DNA of 64,000 nucleotides, taken from the NCBI GenBank assembly GCA_030583905.1, contig CP129481.1, forward strand, positions 3,998,136 through 4,062,135. Reading direction: 5' to 3'. Made by a program: the position numbers and the translations under genes. Under the pieces are notes generated by a model. The model was not told where the DNA came from. It saw only the letters and a program-made list of their open reading frames with translations, and made no database searches. Position 1 is the stretch's first letter. The number at the start of each line of letters is the position of its first letter. Source of the stretch: Anaerolineales bacterium. Its GTDB lineage: Bacteria; Chloroflexota; Anaerolineae; Anaerolineales; Villigracilaceae. Below, one piece after another: positions 8,287 through 16,621 of the stretch.

Positions 8287-9180
8287 ATGGATCGTTTTGA
8301 GTTCGGCGCGCTGGTCGCGTCTTTAAGGGAGGATCTGCGTTGGACCCAGTTGGAACTTGCCGAACGGTCGGGCGTGGATGTGGCAGCCATCAGCAACATC
8401 GAACGGGGCGCAAGAAGGAACCTTTTAAAGGACAATGTCCTGGTAAAACTGGCGGATGCGCTCAGGCTGACGACCTTCGAACGCCAGGAATTTTTGTTTT
8501 CCGCCAGCGGCGTCGGTCATGCCGATATGCTGCGCAACGGCTCGGAGACTGTAAAATCGAACTTCGATCCCAGCTCCTTTATCGAGTCGATGGGCGAAGC
8601 CATCGGACGCATCACCCTGCCCGTCCTTGTCACCGATGCGTTCTGCGATATGCTGCTGGTCAACCGCAGCCTGTTCGAGTTCTATCATGCCCCGCAGGCG
8701 CTGCTCGAAACGGCGGAAGGCGGCGTCAGCGGGTTCAACCAGATGCGCTATGTCTTCCACAAGGACTCGAACTTCCGAGACCTGATCGGGCACGAACGCT
8801 GGGATCATTTCGCCCTGCTCAACGCCCGCTACTTCCGCAGGCGTACATTGCGCGTGCGTTCGCATCCATATTTCGCCGCCCTGTTGAACGAATTGCTGGA
8901 CGAAAAGACCTATCCGTCGTTCCAGGCGTGCTGGCGCAGGATGGTATTTGAAAGCCATGACGAGTATCATGTCACCTTCGGTGCGCGGGAGGGAGAGGGG
9001 AATCGTGATTTTGTGGCGCTCGAGTCCCTGCTCGCGCTGACCCCCTACGGCGACCTGTACCTGCAGCAACTCCTGCCGTTGAATAAAAGTTCGGCGGATA
9101 ATATGCACGCCATCGCGGATAAAGCGGGCGAAGGGTATATCGCACTCGCGCCCTTCCCCGATAAACGCAAGTGGGGCTAG
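8287..9180 (+). CDS. XRE-family regulator with MmyB-like ligand-binding domain
   Basis: This 297-residue putative transcription regulator has an N-terminal helix-turn-helix (about 5-70, with TQLELAERSGVDVAAISNIERG). The remainder resembles the PAS-like ligand-binding domain of MmyB-type regulators (about 95-260, with LPVLVTDAFCDMLLVNRSLFEFY). The start at 8287 is chosen over the ATG at 8281 because GGAGG (8275-8279) is seven bases from the former and touches the latter. The 13-base inverted repeat at 8204-8233 upstream is a candidate autoregulatory operator. The ligand is unknown. It stands alone and ends in a strong terminator. Confidence 0.85.
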   Translation: MDRFEFGALVASLREDLRWTQLELAERSGVDVAAISNIERGARRNLLKDNVLVKLADALRLTTFERQEFLFSASGVGHADMLRNGSETVKSNFDPSSFIESMGEAIGRITLPVLVTDAFCDMLLVNRSLFEFYHAPQALLETAEGGVSGFNQMRYVFHKDSNFRDLIGHERWDHFALLNARYFRRRTLRVRSHPYFAALLNELLDEKTYPSFQACWRRMVFESHDEYHVTFGAREGEGNRDFVALESLLALTPYGDLYLQQLLPLNKSSADNMHAIADKAGEGYIALAPFPDKRKWG

Positions 9181-9189
9181 GCGCGCGGC

Positions 9190-9231
9190 AAAAAAAGACG
9201 CTGTCCAATGCGAGGGACAGCGGTCTTTTTG
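9190..9231 (+). terminator. Terminator after the XRE-type regulator gene
   Basis: A hairpin with arms GCTGTCC / GGACAGC is extended by AAAAAGAC / GTCTTTTT and ends in five T residues. It lies ten bases past the stop codon. Confidence 0.85.
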
Positions 9232-9388
9232 CGGAAGACTCCGCATGGAGTTCACAAGAATGTCAGCGTTTTTATCCGCAGAGTGCGCCGGTCTGCGCGG
9301 ACCATGCCCCTTCTTTTTTCAACTCCGTCCGATCTGTGTCATCCGCGCAGCCGTGCCGGTAAAATCTTTCACGTCGTTTTCCCGCATT

Positions 9389-10471
9389 TCACTCGTCCCC
9401 AAAGTAGATACCGATGTTCCGCGCGGTGACGACCGCGTCGCCATGGACATTCACGCGCTTGGGAACCGCGACGGCTTCCGCGAGGGAAATATCGGTGATC
9501 TCGCCGCACTGCATCGACACCATGCGGTCAAATCCGCCGCGGGCGGCGAGCCGTACCGCCGCTGCGCCGCAGCGTGTGGCGAGCCAGCGGTCGAAGGCGG
9601 TGGGAGTCCCGCCGCGCTGTAAATGACCGAGCACGGTCACGCGCGATTCGAATCCCTGGCTCTCGATGTACTCCCCCACCATCTGACCGATCCCGCCCAG
9701 CCGCGGCACATAGACCTCGTCGCCTTTCCGCGAATAGACCTGTCCGCCGCCTTCGAGCTTCGCCCCTTCCGAAACCGCCAGGATGCTGAACTTGCGTCCC
9801 TTCGCCGCGCGGGCGCGGATCTTCGCCATGATGCTTTCGAACTTGAACGGGATCTCGGGGATCAGGATCACGTCCGCGCCGCCGGAGACGCCGGCATTCA
9901 ACGCGATAAACCCGGCATCGCGCCCCATTAATTCGATCACCATCGCGCGGTGATGCGACTCCGCCGTGGTATGCAGGCGGTCGATGGCTTCGGTGGCGAT
10001 GTTCACCGCGGTATCGAAGCCGAAGGATATTTCCGTGCCGCCGATGTCATTGTCGATCGTCTTCGGGACGCCGATGACCGGCACGCCCTTTTGGGCAAGT
10101 TCATGCGCGATGTGAAGCGTGCCGTCGCCGCCCAGCACGAGCAGGGCATCCATCTTTAATCGCTCGATGCCCTTCACGATCTCGTCCGAGACGTCGATGG
10201 TCACTTCCTTTCCGTCACGGATGACCTTGCGGGCGTAGGGATTCCCGCGGTTCGCCGCGCCAAGGATCGTCCCGCCGCGCGGCAGGATCCCGCGCACCTC
10301 CTCGACGCCGAGCGGAACGATGCCGTCCTCTTCGAGAAAACCGTCGTAGCCGTTGCGGATCCCCAGCGCCTCGCAGTCATATTCATTGACCGCCGTCTTC
10401 ACCGCCGCGCGGATGACGGCGTTCAAGCCCGGCGCATCGCCCCCGCCTGTAAGAATTCCAATTCGTTTCAT
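9389..10471 (-). CDS. pfkA: 6-phosphofructokinase
   Basis: It phosphorylates fructose 6-phosphate to the 1,6-bisphosphate in glycolysis. The 360 residues show GGGDAPGLNAVIR (about 8-20), GGDGTLH (about 112), PKTIDNDIGGTE (about 134), GRDAGFIALNAG (about 180) and LGHLQRGG near the C-terminus. The Gly in GGDGT is the ATP-type residue, whereas the Lys in PKTIDND is shared with pyrophosphate-dependent enzymes. That G/K combination is typical of group III ATP-using enzymes, so ATP is the likelier donor. The start ATG has a GAGGAG site about seven bases upstream. The gene is flanked by unrelated genes and is probably monocistronic. Confidence 0.95.
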   Translation of the reverse strand: MKRIGILTGGGDAPGLNAVIRAAVKTAVNEYDCEALGIRNGYDGFLEEDGIVPLGVEEVRGILPRGGTILGAANRGNPYARKVIRDGKEVTIDVSDEIVKGIERLKMDALLVLGGDGTLHIAHELAQKGVPVIGVPKTIDNDIGGTEISFGFDTAVNIATEAIDRLHTTAESHHRAMVIELMGRDAGFIALNAGVSGGADVILIPEIPFKFESIMAKIRARAAKGRKFSILAVSEGAKLEGGGQVYSRKGDEVYVPRLGGIGQMVGEYIESQGFESRVTVLGHLQRGGTPTAFDRWLATRCGAAAVRLAARGGFDRMVSMQCGEITDISLAEAVAVPKRVNVHGDAVVTARNIGIYFGDE

Positions 10472-10545
10472 TGCGCAGCTCCTCGTTGAAAAAATACGCG
10501 CTTATGATACCCGATTCAGCGGGTTGCTACCAACCATTTCCTTTC

Positions 10546-10574
10546 TTGCAATTCAACTTCATCGCCCATATAAT
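10546..10574 (+). promoter_or_regulatory. Promoter for the DUF2085 gene (leaderless type)
   Basis: TTGCAA (10546-10551), a 17-base spacer and a perfect TATAAT (10569-10574) lie only seven bases before the ATG at 10582. Transcription would start at or next to the start codon, and no Shine-Dalgarno site is present. Confidence 0.6.
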
Positions 10575-10581
10575 GTGACGG

Positions 10582-11418
10582 ATGCAAACAAAACCATCCA
10601 AATTCGAAACCCTTGCCAGCTGGCTCGTTCCCATTGCCGCGATCCTTGCGGTTGCCGCATGGTTCTATATCGCCCCCGAAGGCGCGCTTGGGAAACTTGG
10701 CGCCATCGGCTACGCCGTCTGTCACCGCATCGAAGAGCGCTCCTTCCACATCGACGACCATCAGCTTCCGCTGTGCGCGCGCTGTACCGGTGAATTCTAC
10801 GCCGCGGGCGCGGCGCTTCTCTTTCAGGCATTCGTCAGCGGGCGCAGGAGCAAACTCCCTTCGCGCGGGGTCATTGCGGTCCTGGCTGTCTTCTTCCTGG
10901 CATTCGCCGTCGACGGGACGAATTCCTACGTGTATCTTCTCAAACTGACATCGGCGGGCGCACTCGACCACATCCCCAATCTCTACACACCCAACAACGC
11001 CCTGCGCCTCTTCACGGGCAGCGGCATGGGCATTGCGCTCGCGGCGGTCCTGTACCCGGTCGTCAACCAGACCCTCTGGCGCGAAACCGATGACCGCCCC
11101 GCGCTCGAATGGAAATCCCTCGGCATGTTGACCGCGATCATTGCGGTCGTCAACCTGCTCATCCTGACCGAAAGCCCGATCATCCTCTACCCCATTGCCT
11201 ACGTCAGCGCGCTCGGAACGCTCTCCCTGCTGGTGATGGTCTTCATGATCCTGTGGGTCATCATCATGAAACAGGACAACACCTTCGAAACTCCGCGCCA
11301 GCTCTGGCTCGCTTTCGCATCGGGTCTGACCCTAGCCCTGCTGCTCATCCTGAGCATTGACCTGCTCCGACTGCAGTTCACCGGCACCTGGAACGGCTTC
11401 CCCGGGCTGACAGGCTGA
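10582..11418 (+). CDS. DUF2085 membrane protein
   Basis: This 278-residue integral membrane protein has about six hydrophobic segments. The signature of the family is at about 46-77: VCHRIEERSFHI followed by LPLCARCTGEF, with conserved Cys, His and a CARC pair that may bind metal. The function of the family is not established, so none is assigned. The start is supported by an ideal promoter spacing for a leaderless transcript. The next gene (DUF4126) follows 59 bases later with its own ribosome-binding site and could be cotranscribed. Confidence 0.85.
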   Translation: MQTKPSKFETLASWLVPIAAILAVAAWFYIAPEGALGKLGAIGYAVCHRIEERSFHIDDHQLPLCARCTGEFYAAGAALLFQAFVSGRRSKLPSRGVIAVLAVFFLAFAVDGTNSYVYLLKLTSAGALDHIPNLYTPNNALRLFTGSGMGIALAAVLYPVVNQTLWRETDDRPALEWKSLGMLTAIIAVVNLLILTESPIILYPIAYVSALGTLSLLVMVFMILWVIIMKQDNTFETPRQLWLAFASGLTLALLLILSIDLLRLQFTGTWNGFPGLTG

Positions 11419-11477
11419 CAACGAATCCCTTCAAAACCCGTATAATAAGATATAGGATTTTGAAGAAGGAGAAAAAA

Positions 11478-12053
11478 ATGGAATTACTTCTCAACATATT
11501 CTCTGCATTTGGCTTGTCCGCCAGCGCAGGATTGAACGCCTACATTCCCCTTTTGGTGGTCGGCACCATCGCGCATTATTTCCCCAATTCCCTCACGCTC
11601 AATACGCCTTTCGACCTGCTTGCCAATCCGTGGATCCTGATCGTGCTCGGCGTGCTGGTCATCATCGAAATGGTTTCGGACAAGATCCCCGCTGTAAACC
11701 ACATCAACGACATCATCCAGACCTTCATCCGCCCCGCGGCGGGCGCGGTCGCCTTTGCCGCCAGCGCAAATGTCATCACCGATATCAATCCGGTGCTGGC
11801 GCTTGCCTGCGGTCTGCTCGTGGCGGGGAGCGTGCACACGGTCAAAGCTGCGGCGGTCCGCCCTGCCATTACCGCCGCCACCGCCGGCGCGGGCACCACC
11901 CCGACGTCCATTGCGGAGGACATCATCGCATTTACCACGTCCATTCTGGCGATCATGCTCCCGGTCATTGCGGGCATCATCCTGATCATCGCGCTCGCGT
12001 TCCTCATTTGGTGGTGGTGGCGGCGCACCAACAAGGCGCGAGCCGCCGCCTGA
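11478..12053 (+). CDS. DUF4126 membrane protein
   Basis: This 191-residue protein has the family signature SASAGLNAYIPLL near the N-terminus and about five hydrophobic segments. It ends in a Trp-rich membrane anchor (LIWWWWRR) and a basic tail. The biochemical role is unknown. The ATG at 11478 is preceded by GAAGGAG with a 6-base gap, which favours it over an in-frame TTG at 11460. A TATAAT at 11441-11446 may be its -10 box, but no well-spaced -35 box is visible. Confidence 0.83.
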   Translation: MELLLNIFSAFGLSASAGLNAYIPLLVVGTIAHYFPNSLTLNTPFDLLANPWILIVLGVLVIIEMVSDKIPAVNHINDIIQTFIRPAAGAVAFAASANVITDINPVLALACGLLVAGSVHTVKAAAVRPAITAATAGAGTTPTSIAEDIIAFTTSILAIMLPVIAGIILIIALAFLIWWWWRRTNKARAAA

Positions 12054-12154
12054 TGGGATTATCAGGTTGTTAACATTTTCCGCCTGATTTTTTCGTTTAT
12101 AATGCATGCACGCTGTCATTGTGCGATATTCATTCACTCAAAGGAGAAGAAATC

Positions 12155-12313
12155 ATGTCTGAAATGCCTGTTACCCCCGAAGAGCAGCCCAAAAAGAACA
12201 ATCAGGGACTTATCATCGGCATCGTCGTCGCAGTTTTGCTGTGTTGCTGCTGTTCCGTCGTCGCTGGCGGTTGGTTCTTCGGCGACACCATCGTCCAAAT
12301 GCTCGGCATGTAA
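12155..12313 (+). CDS. Small single-pass membrane protein with a Cys run
   Basis: This 52-residue protein has a short acidic and lysine-bearing N-terminus followed by one transmembrane helix (about 18-43). The helix contains four consecutive cysteines (about 33-36) and the chain ends GDTIVQMLGM. It is a real gene rather than noise: AAGGAGAAG lies eight bases before the ATG, a TATAAT box (12098-12103) lies upstream, and a strong terminator follows the stop. The cysteines could be palmitoylation-like, metal-binding or simply helix-packing residues; the sequence cannot decide. No homologue is recognised. Confidence 0.75.
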   Translation: MSEMPVTPEEQPKKNNQGLIIGIVVAVLLCCCCSVVAGGWFFGDTIVQMLGM

Positions 12314-12325
12314 ACTGGACTTATC

Positions 12326-12358
12326 AAAAAATCCTCCGTTCAACGCGGAGGATTTTTT
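12326..12358. terminator. Bidirectional terminator
   Basis: Arms AAAAAATCCTCCG (12326-12338) and CGGAGGATTTTTT (12346-12358) give a T-tract on both strands. It can serve the small membrane protein gene on the plus strand and the DUF402 gene ending at 12340 on the minus strand. Confidence 0.9.
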
Positions 12359-12789
12359 GATTCAAAGTACCGCTTAAGTTCGCGCAAACCAGCAAATGCC
12401 CCCTGCCTTGTTGTATCATCCAGTTTCAATTCTTCCAACTCATCTTCGTCCAGGACGGTTTGCCGCCCATCGGCGGAGACCCACAAATCGAGCGCCAGAT
12501 CCACATAGGAGACCTGTCCATCTTCGATGACGGCGGGCTTGCTGATATTGCAGTACCAGCCTTTCAATTTGCCGTCGTCGCGGTCATAAATTTCGAAGAT
12601 GTTGTACCACTTATCGGCATAAAACGTTTCAACGAAACGGTCATTGCGTTTCAGTACGATCTCTTGAAAGGGCATATCGTCGCGGTTGAAGAAGGCTTCC
12701 ACGGTGATCGAAGTGTCATCACGGCACAGTATTTCGCTGTCGTATTGCCAGGTCACTTCGTCTGCCAGATTCTTTTTCAGGATTTTCAT
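12340..12789 (-). CDS. DUF402 domain protein
   Basis: This 149-residue protein has the features of the DUF402/FomD-like beta-barrel family: basic and acidic residues lining KGWYCNISKPAVIEDGQVSYVDLALDLWV, then ELxEL-type helices. Members characterised elsewhere include nucleoside-diphosphate or -triphosphate phosphatases, but the substrate cannot be told from sequence. The start at 12789 overlaps the stop of the ABC ATPase gene by four bases (ATGA), so the two are translationally coupled and this is the last gene of the thiamine-riboswitch operon. An ATG three codons earlier is possible. Confidence 0.8.
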   Translation of the reverse strand: MKILKKNLADEVTWQYDSEILCRDDTSITVEAFFNRDDMPFQEIVLKRNDRFVETFYADKWYNIFEIYDRDDGKLKGWYCNISKPAVIEDGQVSYVDLALDLWVSADGRQTVLDEDELEELKLDDTTRQGAFAGLRELKRYFESKNPPR

Positions 12790-13796
12790 GACAGGCATTT
12801 TACCTGAACCTGCACAGTGATGACATCGCCAACCTTTGGCGCTTCTTTCATGTGGATGACAAGCCCGCCTCTGCCTTTGACCTGAAACTGGTCTTGTTTA
12901 AAAAGCACATCCTCTACTGCGAGTTGAATCTCACCTCGGACCTCACCCCCCCGCCCCTCTCCTGAAGGAGAGGGGGGCTGTTGTAGTAGCAAATGGAGTT
13001 TTTCGCCAATTTTTTGTGCACAACTCAAATTGAAAATGCCAAATTCTGTTTTGACTTTGTTTTCTGAAATTACTTCGGCATCAATAATGTTTCCAATGCC
13101 AAGTAGTTTAGCGACTGCCGCAAACTTCGGGTCTCTCCAAATTGCCTGCGGGGCAGCATCGTGGATGATGGTGCCTTCATGCAGAACGAGGATGCGGTCT
13201 GCAATAGAAAAGGCTTCTTCCTGATCGTGGGTGACATAGATGGCTGGGATTTTGGTCTTATGCAAGATGCCGCGAATCTCGTTGAGCAGGTCTTCCTTCA
13301 GAGAACGATCCAATGCGCCGAGGGGTTCATCGAACATCAACAGGCGAGGTTGGGGGGCAAGAGCGCGGGCGAGAGCCACACGCTGCTGTTCGCCGCCGGA
13401 GAGGTCGGTCACTTTGCGGGAGTCAAAGCCAACCAAATTGACCTGTTCCAAAAGTCCGGCTACACGCAGAGAAATTTCTTCGGCAGGGACGTTCCGCATT
13501 TTCAAGCCGAAGGCGAGGTTGTCAAAAACGTTCAGGTGAGGGAAAAGCCCATAGTCCTGGAAGACCAAGCCAAAGTCACGGAGGTGAGGCGGAGTACCGG
13601 CGAGGTCAAGATCGTTTAGCAGAATCGCTCCACGTTCGGGAAAATCCAATCCAGCGATCATCCTCAAAATAGTGCTTTTGCCGCTACCCGATGCGCCAAG
13701 CAAACAAACAGTTTCACCTTGTGAGACGGTGAAGGAGATGTCGGTGAGCAGCGGCTTGCCTTCGTAGGATTTGACGACGTTGCGAAGTTCGAGCAT
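12786..13796 (-). CDS. thiQ: ABC transporter ATPase, thiamine/iron-type importer
   Basis: This 336-residue ATPase powers the importer encoded upstream. It shows Walker A GASGSGKST (about 34-42), the Q-loop, signature LSGGEQQRVALARAL (about 134), Walker B LLMFDEPLGALD and the switch His in VTHDQEEAF. A C-terminal TOBE-like domain follows. At about residues 270-290 the protein carries PPSPSGEGRGGEVRGE, encoded by a palindromic repeat (near 12930-12985) of a type common in intergenic DNA. This seems to be an in-frame insertion in the TOBE region. The start overlaps the permease stop by one base (TAATG). The TPP riboswitch at the head of the operon points to thiamine or a precursor as substrate. 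Confidence 0.88.
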   Translation of the reverse strand: MLELRNVVKSYEGKPLLTDISFTVSQGETVCLLGASGSGKSTILRMIAGLDFPERGAILLNDLDLAGTPPHLRDFGLVFQDYGLFPHLNVFDNLAFGLKMRNVPAEEISLRVAGLLEQVNLVGFDSRKVTDLSGGEQQRVALARALAPQPRLLMFDEPLGALDRSLKEDLLNEIRGILHKTKIPAIYVTHDQEEAFSIADRILVLHEGTIIHDAAPQAIWRDPKFAAVAKLLGIGNIIDAEVISENKVKTEFGIFNLSCAQKIGEKLHLLLQQPPSPSGEGRGGEVRGEIQLAVEDVLFKQDQFQVKGRGGLVIHMKEAPKVGDVITVQVQVKCLS

Positions 13797-15484
13797 TAGA
13801 GTTCTCCGGCGTTGTTGAAACGCAATTTTTCGATGAGCAAAATGCTGAGCGTGGTAAGCAGCATGAGGACGGTTGCCATCGCCATGGCTTGACCGTAGTT
13901 GAGACCGCCGGGCTGCGAGAGGAAGCGTGAGATGGCGATGGGGATGGTGGGATATTCGGGGCGGGTGATGAGCAGGGTGGCGCCGAATTCGCCGAGCGAG
14001 ACGGTGAAGGCGAAGGTGGCGGCGCTAAGTGTGGCGCGTGAGAGGATGGGAAAGTCTACGGTTTGCCAAACGCGCAGAGGCGATGCACCGAGAGTTGATG
14101 CGGCTTGGCGCAGTCGTTCAGGGATGGATGCGAGCGCGGGTTGCAATGTACGGATAACGAAGGGCAACGCAATCAACGTGTGTGCAATGGGAATGAAGAA
14201 CGGCGAAGCGATGAGCCGCCCGAAGGAAAGAATGAAACCAAGTCCCATCATCACGGCGGAGGCGCCGAGCGGAAGCATGAGGAATGGGTCGAGAATTTTT
14301 TCTAGGCGGGTCGGTTTGGCGAGGGCATAGGCGGCGGGATAACCGAGCGCCAGTGAAAGGATGACGTTGATACCAGCAAACCCCAGCGAGTTGGCGGCGG
14401 CTTGCACAGGCGGGACGTAGAACAACGAACCGCGTCGGTTGATGAAGAGTTCTTCGTAGTAATCAGTGGTGAATCCGTATTGGATTTGTTCTCGTTGCCC
14501 GCGGTCAGCTTCGAGGCGGGTGATGGAGCGGATGGGGAGAGAGAGTAAGGGCAGAAGGAAGAAGGCAGAAAGCAGAAGGTAGAAAGTGGCGACGAAGAGT
14601 TTTTCCTTGATGGTCTTTGGCGGGCGGACAGTGGAGAAGCGCGGGGCAGTTTGGGTTTGGACTTGATTGATGGTACGCGAGTAGAGAATGGAGAAAATCA
14701 AGGTGAAAACAAGTTGAATGGCGGCAAGCAGTGCGGCAAGATTCAGGTTGGGGAGCTGCAAGGCGCGGATGTAGATCTCCACTTCGAGGGTGGCGAATTG
14801 CGATCCGCCCAGCAGGAGGATGACTCCGAAACTTGTGAAGTCGAACATGAAGACGAGCAGGGCGGCGGCGAGCAGGGAGGGACGAAGGATCGGGAAGATG
14901 ACATCTTTCCAGACATGGAATGTATCCGCGCCGAGAGAACGGGCAGAGGCTTCGAGTTTTGGGTCCAGCCGTGAGAGGGTATTGCCGACGATGCGAATGA
15001 CGATGGTGGTGTTGTAAAAGGTGTGGGCGATCAAGATAAGGATAAAGGGTGAAGGATGAATAACGAAAGAAGGAAAGAGGAAAGAAAATAGTCCGCGCGA
15101 AGAAAAGATTGAGTTGAAGGCGGCAGCGACAACCACTGTGGGAAGCATGAAGGGGATGGCAGTCAACGCGCGGAGCAGGGATTTGCCGCGGAAGTCAAAT
15201 TTGGAGAAGAGAATAGCGGCGGGGAGTCCGAGGGCGAAGGTGAGGAGGGTGGAGAGGAAGGCTTGGTAGAAGGTGAAGAGTAATGAGTTCCAAATGATGC
15301 GGAGGTTATTGAGGTCGATGAGGGTTTCGAGATCGAAGGTAAGGGCGAGGATCTTAAAAAGGGGGAAAAAGAAAAAAGAAAGTAAAAAGAGAAGGGTGGG
15401 AATCCAAAACAGAATCCGCGAATTAGAAGAAATAAAGGTGCGGATATTTATTGGTTTGAAATACTTACTGGTTGGTAAATTCAT
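13796..15484 (-). CDS. thiP: ABC importer permease, two fused permease halves
   Basis: This 562-residue inner-membrane permease is built from two homologous halves of about six transmembrane segments each, as in ThiP and FbpB-type importers. Each half has an EAA loop: LEASARLGADTFHVWKDVIFP-like in the first (about 180-200) and RLRQAASTLGASPLRVWQTVDFP-like in the second (about 445-470). These dock onto the ATPase. The gene lies between the binding-protein and ATPase genes. The start has no strong ribosome-binding site, and the 74-base gap to the binding-protein gene is filled by a palindromic repeat. Confidence 0.9.
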   Translation of the reverse strand: MNLPTSKYFKPINIRTFISSNSRILFWIPTLLFLLSFFFFPLFKILALTFDLETLIDLNNLRIIWNSLLFTFYQAFLSTLLTFALGLPAAILFSKFDFRGKSLLRALTAIPFMLPTVVVAAAFNSIFSSRGLFSFLFPSFVIHPSPFILILIAHTFYNTTIVIRIVGNTLSRLDPKLEASARSLGADTFHVWKDVIFPILRPSLLAAALLVFMFDFTSFGVILLLGGSQFATLEVEIYIRALQLPNLNLAALLAAIQLVFTLIFSILYSRTINQVQTQTAPRFSTVRPPKTIKEKLFVATFYLLLSAFFLLPLLSLPIRSITRLEADRGQREQIQYGFTTDYYEELFINRRGSLFYVPPVQAAANSLGFAGINVILSLALGYPAAYALAKPTRLEKILDPFLMLPLGASAVMMGLGFILSFGRLIASPFFIPIAHTLIALPFVIRTLQPALASIPERLRQAASTLGASPLRVWQTVDFPILSRATLSAATFAFTVSLGEFGATLLITRPEYPTIPIAISRFLSQPGGLNYGQAMAMATVLMLLTTLSILLIEKLRFNNAGEL

Positions 15485-15491
15485 TTTTGTT

Positions 15492-15555
15492 CATCGCAGA
15501 GGCGCAGAGAGCACGGAGTTTTCTTTCTCTGTGTTCTCCGCGCCTCCGCGGTTGA
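15492..15555. repeat. Palindromic repeat of the GCAGAGGCGCAGAG type
   Basis: An imperfect inverted repeat lies between the thiB-like and thiP-like genes: CGCAGAGGCGCAGAGAG on the left and CTCCGCGCCTCCGCGG on the right. Similar words are scattered in many environmental genomes. Its position inside an operon could affect transcript stability or relative expression. Confidence 0.6.
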
Positions 15556-15558
15556 TCT

Positions 15559-16605
15559 TTATTTCATCGCTTCATTCCACGCTTCTATCCATGTATCGCG
15601 GTTGGCGGCGATGTCAGCGAAAGTAATGGAAGCAGGCTGGTCAGCGATTCGAGCATGCTGCACGAACACTTCAGGCAATTGCGCGGATTGGTTCACGGGA
15701 TAGACGAACATATTGAGCGGCATATCTTCCTGGAATTGTTTGCCGAGCATAAAGTCTACAAATTTTTCAGCGAGGTCGCGGTTCTGTCCATTTTTTAGAA
15801 TCCCAACAAATTCGATCTGACGGAAGCACATGCCCGAAGCAACGATGGATGCGGTCGGGGACTCGCTCAGCGGTTCGGAGGCGAAGAACACTTCCGCGGC
15901 GGGGCTGGAAGCGTACGAGACGACCATCGGTTGCGGTCCCTGCCCCGAGGAAGCAGAGAAGTTGGTGTAGTAGGCAGTCTCCCAACTATCGACCACCACC
16001 ACCCCATTGTCTTTGAGGTTCTGCCAGTAATCCAGAAAACTGTCACCGAAATAAGCGCGGGTGGCAAGCATGAACGCCAAACCGGGCGAAGAGGTGGCAG
16101 GATTTTGCACCACGAGCAAACCGTTGTATTCGGGCTTTGCCAAGTCTTCGAACGAAGCAGGCACGGCTAAATTATTTTCTTCAAAATATTTTTTGTCGTA
16201 GTTGATGCACACATCGCCATAGTCCACGGGCAAGGCGCGATAAGAAGAATCAAGCACGAACTCGGAGGGCACGTCGCTCAACGCGGGCGATTGATACGCA
16301 TCAAAGATATCCGCTTCGAGGGCGCGCGAGAGGAAGGTATTGTCCACGCCGAACATTACATCCGCAAGCGGGGCGTCTTTGGCGAGGACAGCTTTGTTGA
16401 GCATGGTACCTGTGTCACCACTGGCAAGGAAAACAACATCAACATTGTTCTCTTGTTCAAAGGCGGTCACAATATCTTCGCTGATCGCAAACGAGTCGTG
16501 GGTCATGACGGTGAGGGTGGCGGGTCCTGCAGGGGCGCAGGAGGCGAGGATGAAAGATAAAAGAAGAAAGATGGTTATAAGTGGAAAGTGGAAAGTTTTT
16601 TTCAT
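15559..16605 (-). CDS. thiB: ABC transporter substrate-binding lipoprotein, ThiB-like
   Basis: This 348-residue extracytoplasmic binding protein has a signal peptide with a lipobox (LILASC-type, LSFILASC) ending at the acylated Cys near residue 24. The mature part begins LTVMTHDSFAISEDIVTAFEQ, a typical ThiB-family opening, and contains the DYGDVCINYDKKYF segment of the family. The start at 16605 is preferred over an ATG 26 codons upstream because AAAGGAAT lies about eight bases before it and the signal peptide begins there. Thiamine, thiamine phosphates or a pyrimidine precursor are the likely ligands, inferred from the riboswitch and from thiN in the same operon. Confidence 0.9.
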   Translation of the reverse strand: MKKTFHFPLITIFLLLSFILASCAPAGPATLTVMTHDSFAISEDIVTAFEQENNVDVVFLASGDTGTMLNKAVLAKDAPLADVMFGVDNTFLSRALEADIFDAYQSPALSDVPSEFVLDSSYRALPVDYGDVCINYDKKYFEENNLAVPASFEDLAKPEYNGLLVVQNPATSSPGLAFMLATRAYFGDSFLDYWQNLKDNGVVVVDSWETAYYTNFSASSGQGPQPMVVSYASSPAAEVFFASEPLSESPTASIVASGMCFRQIEFVGILKNGQNRDLAEKFVDFMLGKQFQEDMPLNMFVYPVNQSAQLPEVFVQHARIADQPASITFADIAANRDTWIEAWNEAMK

Positions 16606-16621
16606 GGGTATTCCTTTTAAA

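Noticed and set aside
9232..9388. Possible gene or RNA between the XRE terminator and pfkA
   Set aside because: Only a degenerate TCCGCAGAG/TCTGCGCGGA palindrome is seen, with no credible start, stop or T-tract.
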